From CAYNEI01 sp964396185 (GTDB lineage Archaea > Thermoplasmatota > SW-10-69-26), in assembly GCA_964396185.1 (NCBI GenBank), contig CAYNEI010000003.1, positions 43,365-107,364 of the forward strand: a stretch of 64,000 nucleotides of DNA, in the 5' to 3' direction. Positions 58,471 through 64,000 of this stretch are shown here, piece by piece (the stretch's first letter is position 1; each line of letters begins with the position of its first letter). Position numbers and translations under genes: made by a program. The notes under the pieces were generated by a model. That model made no database searches. It was not told where the DNA came from and saw nothing but the letters and a program-made list of their open reading frames with translations.

Positions 58471-60267
58471 ATGTGCGGGATCCTTGGCTACGTCGGCACC
58501 CGAGACGGCCGCCAGGTCATCCGAGCCGGCCTAGGACGCCTGGAGTACCGCGGTTACGACTCCGCAGGGGTCGCGTTGTGCACCGGCGAGGGGTTGGCCA
58601 TCGAGAAGGTGGCCGGCCGGGTGGAGACCCTGGATCTCGACAAGCTCCCGCTTACAAGCCACGGGATCGGCCACACGCGCTGGGCCACCCACGGAGCGCC
58701 CTCCGTGGACAACGCTCATCCCCACCTCTCCTGCGATGCCAAGATCGCCGTGGTGCACAACGGCGTGATCACGAACGAGCAGGCCCTCAAGCACGCCTTG
58801 TTGGAACGCGGCCACACGTTGGTCAGCCAGACCGACACCGAGGTCATCGCACACCTGGCCGAGGAAGCCTACGCTCAGACCGGGGAGCTGGTCGAGGCGA
58901 CCCGGCGCACCGAGGCCCAGCTCGAAGGTTCGTACGCCTTCGTGGTCCTCCACCAGGACCACCCTGGCGAGCTCGTCGCCGCGCGCAACGAATCCCCGCT
59001 CGTGCTCGGCGTCGGCGACGACGAGTGCTTCGTGGCCAGCGACGTCGTCGCCTTCCTCGAGCACACCGACCGCGCCGTGTTCCTCCACGACGGGGACCTG
59101 GTCCACGTGCGCGACGGGGCCTTCCAGGTGCTCGGACGCGAGCATGTGCCCATCGAGCGCATCCCGTGGGGGCTTGAGGAGGCCAGCCTGGCCGGGTTCG
59201 ACCACTTCATGCTCAAGGAGATGCACGAGCAGCCCCGCGCGTTGCGCCAAGCGCTGGTGGGGCGGGTGGAGCCTGGGGAGTTGCCCCTGGAGGGGACCCT
59301 GGATCGCGATCGCCTGGCCGCGGCCACGGACCTCCACCTGCTGGCCTGTGGCTCCAGCTACAATGCCGCGCTCTTGGCCAGCCACCTGCTCGAAGCGACC
59401 CTGGATGTCCCCACCCGCAGCCACATCGGCAGCGAGGTCCACCAGTCGGGCCCGGTGACCGCCTCCCGACCGCTCTTCCTCACCGTGACCCAGAGCGGCG
59501 AGACGGCTGATACCCTGGAGGCCGTGCGCTCCGTGCGCCGGCTCGGCCACGACGTGCTCGCGCTCACCAACGTGGTGGGCAGCTCGGTGACCCGGGAGGC
59601 CACGGCCTGGATGCCCCTGCGCGCGGGCCCCGAGCTCAGCGTGGCCGCCACCAAGAGCTTCACGAGCCAGGCCCTGGTGCTCGGCCTGCTGGCCGCCCAG
59701 CTCGGCTGGCTCAAAGGCCATCGCAAGCGCAGCCAACAACTGCTCGAGGGCCTGCGCTCGGTCCCGCACGCCGTCCAACAGGTGCTGGACAACGAGGCCC
59801 GCTACCGGGAGGCAGGCACCCAGCTCGCGCAGGCCGAGAGATGCTTCGTGCTCGGCTCCGGGCCCAGCCTGCCGGTGGCCATGGAGACCGCGCTGAAGAT
59901 CAAGGAGATCAGCTACATCCACGCCGAGGCCTTCCCGACCGGCGAGCTCAAGCACGGCCCCCTGGCGCTCATCGAGGAGGGCATCCCGGTCCTGGTGCTC
60001 GCCCCGGGTGGCCCTGGCCTGGAGCACACCGTCACCGCCATGCGCGAGGTGGCCGCGCGAGGGGCCCGCGTCACCGCCATCACGGATGCACCGGATGTGG
60101 TGGCCGAAGCCGGCTTCCAGGTCCTCCCCGTTGACCCCTCACCCTGGCCAGGGCGCTTGTTCTCCATGACGGTGGCGGGCCAGCTCATCGCCTACCAGGC
60201 CGCCGTGGACCGCGGGTGCGATGTGGACAAGCCCCGCAACCTGGCCAAGAGCGTCACGGTCCGGTGA
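58471..60267 (+). CDS. glmS: Glutamine-fructose-6-phosphate aminotransferase GlmS
   Basis: 598 residues. MCGILGYVGTRDG has the N-terminal nucleophile Cys2; LEYRGYDSAGVAL, GIGHTRWATHGAPS and VVHNGVITNE complete the glutaminase domain. Two SIS domains follow: LLACGSSYNAALLASHLLEA with FLTVTQSGETADT and AATKSFTSQALVLG, then FVLGSGPSLPVAMETALKIK and EISYIHAEAFPTGELKHGPL. The C-terminus DKPRNLAKSVTVR holds the catalytic Lys. It makes glucosamine-6-phosphate, the first step to UDP-GlcNAc. GGGAGG precedes the ATG. Confidence 0.98.
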   Translation: MCGILGYVGTRDGRQVIRAGLGRLEYRGYDSAGVALCTGEGLAIEKVAGRVETLDLDKLPLTSHGIGHTRWATHGAPSVDNAHPHLSCDAKIAVVHNGVITNEQALKHALLERGHTLVSQTDTEVIAHLAEEAYAQTGELVEATRRTEAQLEGSYAFVVLHQDHPGELVAARNESPLVLGVGDDECFVASDVVAFLEHTDRAVFLHDGDLVHVRDGAFQVLGREHVPIERIPWGLEEASLAGFDHFMLKEMHEQPRALRQALVGRVEPGELPLEGTLDRDRLAAATDLHLLACGSSYNAALLASHLLEATLDVPTRSHIGSEVHQSGPVTASRPLFLTVTQSGETADTLEAVRSVRRLGHDVLALTNVVGSSVTREATAWMPLRAGPELSVAATKSFTSQALVLGLLAAQLGWLKGHRKRSQQLLEGLRSVPHAVQQVLDNEARYREAGTQLAQAERCFVLGSGPSLPVAMETALKIKEISYIHAEAFPTGELKHGPLALIEEGIPVLVLAPGGPGLEHTVTAMREVAARGARVTAITDAPDVVAEAGFQVLPVDPSPWPGRLFSMTVAGQLIAYQAAVDRGCDVDKPRNLAKSVTVR

Positions 60268-60315
60268 GCACGCCAGCCGGACAACCCCTTTCCCCCGGTT
60301 GCCCACCTGGCCCCC

Positions 60316-60684
60316 ATGGACGCGCTCCCCCGTGCCCAGGACCTTGCCACCAGCCACGCCCTGGATGCCCTGCCCGAAGACCGCCGCCGCGCGGCCCAGA
60401 CCACGCTCGAGATCTTCTGCACCGAGCTCGCAGGCGTCTCCATCGGTCCGCAACGCCTCGTGCGCACCCTGGTGGACGAGCGGCTCATGGGCCACCGCAG
60501 CGCCCTGGAGGCCGTGCTCGATCTCACCCGTTTCGGCCTGATCGAAGCGCGCGAGACCGGGGGGCACCAGGTCCTCTGGGCACCGAGCGCCGTGCTCGAT
60601 GAGCATGCCAACAAGCCCGCTGGCTCGACGAGCCGACGGGGACGAAGCGCCCCGAGGCGGTCCCCGAAGGGAGGCGTTAAGTAG
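60316..60684 (+). CDS. Hypothetical protein, possible winged helix
   Basis: 122 residues, MDALPRAQDLATSHALDALP, then FCTELAGVSIGPQRLVRTLV and SALEAVLDLTRFGLIEARET with GGHQVLWAPS. The middle could be a short winged helix (helix, helix, FGLIEARETGG wing). The basic tail (STSRRGRSAPRRSPKGGVK) might bind nucleic acid. No family recognised. It follows glmS by 48 bases and precedes the VapBC operator. Confidence 0.45.
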   Translation: MDALPRAQDLATSHALDALPEDRRRAAQTTLEIFCTELAGVSIGPQRLVRTLVDERLMGHRSALEAVLDLTRFGLIEARETGGHQVLWAPSAVLDEHANKPAGSTSRRGRSAPRRSPKGGVK

Positions 60685-60689
60685 GATGG

Positions 60690-60705
60690 CGTATACACGT
60701 ATACG
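60690..60705 (+). promoter_or_regulatory. Palindromic operator/TATA box of the VapBC pair
   Basis: CGTATAC-AC-GTATACG, perfect 7-bp arms. The first GTATAC is about 25 bases before the ATG at 60716, so the operator and the TATA element are the same DNA. A bound antitoxin would exclude TBP. Confidence 0.65.
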
Positions 60706-60715
60706 TAAGATTCGG

Positions 60716-60991
60716 ATGATGTCGACCGTCAGGATCACCGCGCAAGCCAAGGCCGTGCTCAAGGACCTCCAGGACGCCTGGGAAGAGCGCACCGGCGAGC
60801 CACCGACCCAGGCTGAGCTCCTGGAGGCGGCCCTGGGCTACCTGGAGGGGGACGCTGAGGCGTTCCTCGATGCGGCGAGCTGGCGTCCATGGACCCCGTC
60901 TGAGATCCAGGAGCTCGTCTCACTGCAGGGCTCGTACGGCGCTTGGTCCGTGGCGGACGCCGACGAGATCCTCTACGGTGACGATGCATGA
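60716..60991 (+). CDS. VapB-type antitoxin
   Basis: 91 residues from the first of two adjacent ATGs. STVRITAQAKAVLKDLQDAW, then TGEPPTQAELLEAALGYLEG, is a ribbon-helix-helix-like N-terminus; the tail WTPSEIQELVSLQGSYGAWS contacts the toxin in related pairs. It overlaps vapC by four bases (ATGA). A TATA-overlapping palindrome precedes it. Unlike the four small antitoxin genes in the first 8 kb, this one has an intact toxin. Confidence 0.72.
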   Translation: MMSTVRITAQAKAVLKDLQDAWEERTGEPPTQAELLEAALGYLEGDAEAFLDAASWRPWTPSEIQELVSLQGSYGAWSVADADEILYGDDA

Positions 60992-61413
60992 GCGTCGTGC
61001 TGGACACGGGCCCGCTGGTCGCCTACGTCAACGAACAGGATCCGCTCCACGACCGGGCCGTCGAGCTCGTCGAGGCCGCCCTGGCAGGGCACCTCGGTAC
61101 CCCCGTCTCCACCGACTACGTCCTGGATGAAGCGCTCACCCTGCTCGCCAAGAAGGTCCATCGAGAGGACGTCTCCCGAGCCTTCGCCGCGTGGGCCTGG
61201 GGCCAGGCGCCCGTCGAGCGCCGGCCGTTCCAGCTGCGATGGACCGACCGCGCCATCCTGCGAGAGGCCACCGAGATCCATCTGAGCCACTTCGACCAGA
61301 AGCTCTCGGTGACCGACTGCACCTTGATCGTGCATGCCCGCCGGCTCGGCGCCGATGTGGCCACGTTCGACGGGCGGTTCCAGGGGCTCATCGGCGTCGT
61401 GGACGAGACGTAA
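60988..61413 (+). CDS. VapC PIN-domain ribonuclease toxin
   Basis: 141 residues. VVLDTGPLVAYVNEQD has Asp6; DYVLDEALTLLAKK has Glu48; LSVTDCTLIVHARRLGADV has Asp110; ATFDGRF has Asp128. All four acidic residues of the PIN metal site are present and length is normal, so it should be active as an RNase. The pair sits between glmS and the mutase gene, on the same strand, so its transcription could run into the amino-sugar genes. Confidence 0.88.
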   Translation: MSVVLDTGPLVAYVNEQDPLHDRAVELVEAALAGHLGTPVSTDYVLDEALTLLAKKVHREDVSRAFAAWAWGQAPVERRPFQLRWTDRAILREATEIHLSHFDQKLSVTDCTLIVHARRLGADVATFDGRFQGLIGVVDET

Positions 61414-61444
61414 AGACCTCGTACCCCCTCCACCTTGGCCCGCT

Positions 61445-62785
61445 GTGAGCCCGTCCTCCACACCGCCCTCGTTCGGCTCGTCTGGCATCCGGGGACCATA
61501 CGGGGAGACCGTGACCCCCGAGCTGGCCCTGGGCCTCGGGCGCGCGTGTGCTGATCAGGCCGCCTCGATCCTCGTGGGCCACGATGCCCGGACCACCGGG
61601 CCAGGCCTGGCCCGGGCCTTCGCTGCAGGAGCGCTGGCTGGTGGCGCTGAGGTCCACAACGCTGGCATCGCGCCGACCCCCACCATCGCGTTCGGGGCCC
61701 GCGACCACGAGCTGGGCGTGGTGATCACCGCCAGCCACAACCCTGCCCCGGACAACGGGTTCAAGTTCTGGAGACCCGACGGTGCTGCCTTGGACGAGGC
61801 CGGGCGCAAGCGGATCCTGGCTGCGCTCGGGACACCGCCCGAGCTGGCCGCCTGGAACGCCGTAGGCCGCATCCGGGAGGCCCACGGGCTTACCCAGGCC
61901 TACCTGGAGCAGTTGCTGGCCACCCATGGCCCTCTCGCGGACGACCCCAGGATCGTGGTGGACCCGGGCAACGGGGCGGCCAGTGCGCTCACGCCTGAGC
62001 TCATCACCCGCGCAGGGGCGCGCACGATCGCGCTCAACGCTACACCGGACGGGACCTTCCCCGCCCGCCCGAGCGAGCCCACGGCCACCAACCTCGCCCA
62101 GCTCAGCGCCACGGTCCAGGCCACCGAGGCGGTGTGCGGTCTGGCCAACGACGGCGATGCCGACCGATGCGTGGCCGTGGACGAGACCGGGCGCGTGATC
62201 AGCGGCGACCAAACCATTGTCCTCTTGGCCAAGGCGCTGGAGGCCCAGACCATCGCTGTCCCGGTGAACACGAGCCGGCTTGTCTGGGATGCCCTGCCCG
62301 ACACGCGCATCGAGGTCACCCCTGTGGGGGATGCCCACGTCTCCGAGCACTTGGCCCGCATCCAGGGCGCCTACGGGGGCGAGCCCAGCGGGGCTCACAT
62401 CCTCCCCAGCGTGAGCCTGTGCCCAGACGGCCCGCATGCCGCGCTGGTGCTGGCCCACCTGGCCGCTGAGCACGGTGGCCTGGCCGAGCTCGTCGATGCC
62501 CTGCCGCGCTACGAGACCCGGCGCGAGAGCATCCCGTGCCCGGAGGCGACCAAGCAAGCCGCCATGGCCCGGATCCACACTTCGCTGAGCGCCCAAGGCG
62601 AGGTGCAGGCGCTCGACGGGGTGCGCCTGGACACCGATGATGGCTGGGTGCTCGTCCGGCCCAGCGGGACCGAGCCCAAGCTGCGGATCACCGCGGAAGC
62701 CCAGGACCCCGCTGGCGCGGATGGCCTGCTGGCCATGGCCCAAGGCGTGGTCGACCAAGCGCTCCACGAGGTGGCCCCCTCGTGA
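61445..62785 (+). CDS. Phosphoglucosamine/phosphomannomutase (GlmM-like)
   Basis: 446 residues from the GTG at 61445. FGSSGIRGPYGE opens the family; VVITASHNPAPDNGFKFW carries the catalytic Ser; GLANDGDADRCVAVDE the metal loop; GAYGGEPSGAHIL the sugar loop; VLVRPSGTEPKLRITAEA the phosphate loop. It converts hexose-6- to hexose-1-phosphate. Between glmS and a GlmU-like gene, glucosamine phosphate is the most likely substrate, although archaeal enzymes often also use mannose or glucose. Overlaps the next gene by four bases (GTGA). Confidence 0.94.
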   Translation: MSPSSTPPSFGSSGIRGPYGETVTPELALGLGRACADQAASILVGHDARTTGPGLARAFAAGALAGGAEVHNAGIAPTPTIAFGARDHELGVVITASHNPAPDNGFKFWRPDGAALDEAGRKRILAALGTPPELAAWNAVGRIREAHGLTQAYLEQLLATHGPLADDPRIVVDPGNGAASALTPELITRAGARTIALNATPDGTFPARPSEPTATNLAQLSATVQATEAVCGLANDGDADRCVAVDETGRVISGDQTIVLLAKALEAQTIAVPVNTSRLVWDALPDTRIEVTPVGDAHVSEHLARIQGAYGGEPSGAHILPSVSLCPDGPHAALVLAHLAAEHGGLAELVDALPRYETRRESIPCPEATKQAAMARIHTSLSAQGEVQALDGVRLDTDDGWVLVRPSGTEPKLRITAEAQDPAGADGLLAMAQGVVDQALHEVAPS

Positions 62786-63999
62786 GCTCGCCCCCGCGCC
62801 GTGCCATCGTGCTGGCCGCCGGTCAGGGCGAACGCCTCTGGCCGCTGACCGCCACCCAACCCAAGCCCCTTGTCCCCATCGCCAACGAGTCCCTGCTGGC
62901 CCGCCTCCTCGGCCAGCTGGCAGGCACCGGCATGGGCCACGTCACCGTGGTGACCGCCGAGCCCGATGGTCCGGTGGCCGACCACGCGCGGCGGGTTGCC
63001 AAGGGTCTCGGCCTGGAGCTGGACATCGCCGTCCAGCGCGAGCGCCTGGGTACCGGCCATGCCCTCCAGCAGGTCGAGCTACCCGACGAGCCCGTGGTGG
63101 TCACGTACGGTGACCTGTTCCTCGAACCAGACGCCCTCCAGGACCTCATCGAGGCTGGCCCCACCGGTGCGATCGGCGCCCTGGAGGTCGAGGACGTCAC
63201 AGGCTACGGCGTCCTTGAGCTCGAGGGGGACCGGCTTGCGGGGATCGAGGAGAAGCCTGCTGAGGCCAGTGCAGGCCTGGCCAACGCAGGGGTCTACGTG
63301 CTCCCAAGTGGCTTCCAGGCCCACCTGGCCGCCATCGAGCCCAGCCCCCGCGGCGAGCTCGAACTGACGGATGCGCTCACCGCTGCTGTGGGCGCTGGCC
63401 TGGAGATGATCGTCCACCCCTTCGAGCACTGGCTGGATGTGGGCTGGCCCTGGGACGTGCTGGCCGCCAACGAGCGCGCGCTTGCCGAGTTGGACGCCGA
63501 GGTGCTCGGCGAGGTGGAACCTGGCGCGCAACTCGTTGGCCCGGTGCGCCTCGAGCCCGGCGCTGTGGTCCGCGCTGGTGCCCTCATCCAGGGCCCCGCG
63601 CTCATCGGGCCCGGGGCCACCGTGGGACCCAACGCCTACATCCGGGCCTCCACCACCCTTGGACCCAACGCTAAAGTCGGTCACGGGTGCGAGGTGAAGA
63701 ACAGCGTGCTCCTCGAGGGCGCCAAGGTCCCGCACGTGAGCTACGTGGGCGACAGCGTGCTCGGCCGCAACGTCAACCTCGGAGCTGGCACCCAGGTGGC
63801 CAACCTGCGCCACGACGACGCCAACCTCCTGGTGGACACGCCCAAGGGTCGCATCGACTCCGGCCGGCGCAAGCTCGGTGTGATCCTGGGAGATGGGGTC
63901 AAGACCGGCATCAACGCCACGCTCAACTGCGGCGTGCTGCTGGGGCCAGGGGAGCTGGTCCGGCCGGGTGAGGTCGTGAAGCGCTCGCGGTTGCCGTGA
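62782..63999 (+). CDS. Bifunctional sugar-1-phosphate nucleotidyltransferase/acetyltransferase, GlmU-like 2
   Basis: 405 residues, GTG start overlapping the mutase stop. RRAIVLAAGQGERLWPLTAT with QPKPLVPIAN is the nucleotide motif; VVTYGDLFLEP the metal Asp; FEHWLDVGWPWDVL the linker. From about 250 come hexapeptide repeats (ALIGPGATVGPNAYIRASTT, KVGHGCEVKNSVLLEGAKVP) and SYVGDSVLGRNVNLGAGTQV, ANLRHDD, TGINATLNCGVLLGPG, the acetyltransferase site seen in true GlmU-type enzymes. It is the better candidate for making UDP-GlcNAc. The stop codon ends at 63999, one base before the window edge. Confidence 0.92.
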   Translation: MSSPPRRAIVLAAGQGERLWPLTATQPKPLVPIANESLLARLLGQLAGTGMGHVTVVTAEPDGPVADHARRVAKGLGLELDIAVQRERLGTGHALQQVELPDEPVVVTYGDLFLEPDALQDLIEAGPTGAIGALEVEDVTGYGVLELEGDRLAGIEEKPAEASAGLANAGVYVLPSGFQAHLAAIEPSPRGELELTDALTAAVGAGLEMIVHPFEHWLDVGWPWDVLAANERALAELDAEVLGEVEPGAQLVGPVRLEPGAVVRAGALIQGPALIGPGATVGPNAYIRASTTLGPNAKVGHGCEVKNSVLLEGAKVPHVSYVGDSVLGRNVNLGAGTQVANLRHDDANLLVDTPKGRIDSGRRKLGVILGDGVKTGINATLNCGVLLGPGELVRPGEVVKRSRLP

Positions 64000-64000
64000 C

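Noticed and set aside
58531..60027. 498-residue minus-strand frame opposite glmS
   Set aside because: Antisense shadow of glmS without family features.

Overview
The window reads as about 64 kb of a high-GC archaeal chromosome. The archaeal signs are: many start codons lie 25-30 bases after A/T-rich boxes (CTTATAGG, TTATATAG, CCTTTTAAGG and similar), as expected for leaderless archaeal genes; CoA synthesis uses CoaBC followed by a GHMP-type pantoate kinase; two surface proteins carry archaeal type IV pilin-like N-termini; there are membrane-anchored winged-helix regulators, a ribose-1,5-bisphosphate isomerase-like protein, and small families I associate with Euryarchaeota. Acidic secreted proteins hint at a saline habitat. 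I cannot fix the lineage; Halobacteria-like or Thermoplasmatota-like Euryarchaeota are the best guesses. Two 100-N runs show this is a draft scaffold, and one of them (37876-37975) looks like a false gap.

Layout. 1-8.4 kb: a belt of small antitoxin-type genes whose partner toxins are broken (RelE with an in-frame TGA, two VapC stubs), an orphan AbrB, a nucleotidyltransferase with a small upstream partner, the sulfate activation enzymes Sat-CysC and CysQ, and UppS. 8.4-16 kb: CBS protein, metallo-hydrolase, a tandem pair of PAP2 membrane phosphatases, a membrane protein, and two overlapping pilin-like surface proteins. 16-25 kb: tRNA-Gly(CCC), a divergent PhzF-like protein, CoaBC plus pantoate kinase, lipoprotein, EamA transporter, M32 carboxypeptidase, class II amidotransferase, a haloalkane dehalogenase-like hydrolase. 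25-31 kb: acyltransferase, R15P isomerase-like enzyme and a membrane winged-helix regulator, a 72-bp operator-like repeat array, a TraB-like protein, and a second membrane winged-helix regulator. 31-45.5 kb: metzincin with calcium-binding repeats, SLOG protein, asparaginase-type Ntn hydrolase, LarB, coiled-coil protein, PGK, a 798-residue repeat protein, two ACT-like paralogues, an FG-GAP protein. 46-57 kb: MetG, Nudix, small unknowns, VanZ-like protein, a RelE/wHTH pair bracketed by structured repeats, and a MetF-MetE-type methionine operon with an HTH-CBS protein just upstream. 57-64 kb: an amino-sugar cluster (GlmU-like, GlmS, GlmM-like, GlmU-like) interrupted by an intact VapBC pair.

The genes form several pathways: sulfate activation with PAP recycling; CoA synthesis; fructose-6-phosphate to UDP-GlcNAc; one-carbon transfer to methionine. 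Beyond these, the features most worth following are non-coding: three hairpin repeats with compensating stem changes around the RelE/wHTH pair, a candidate structured RNA at 49798-50030, a 74-base nested cloverleaf at 35445-35518, the 11-bp phased repeat array at 28417-28488, and a family of convergent inverted CACAACG/CACGAAG repeats at five or more intergenic sites. All functional calls are from reading motifs and context; no database search was run.
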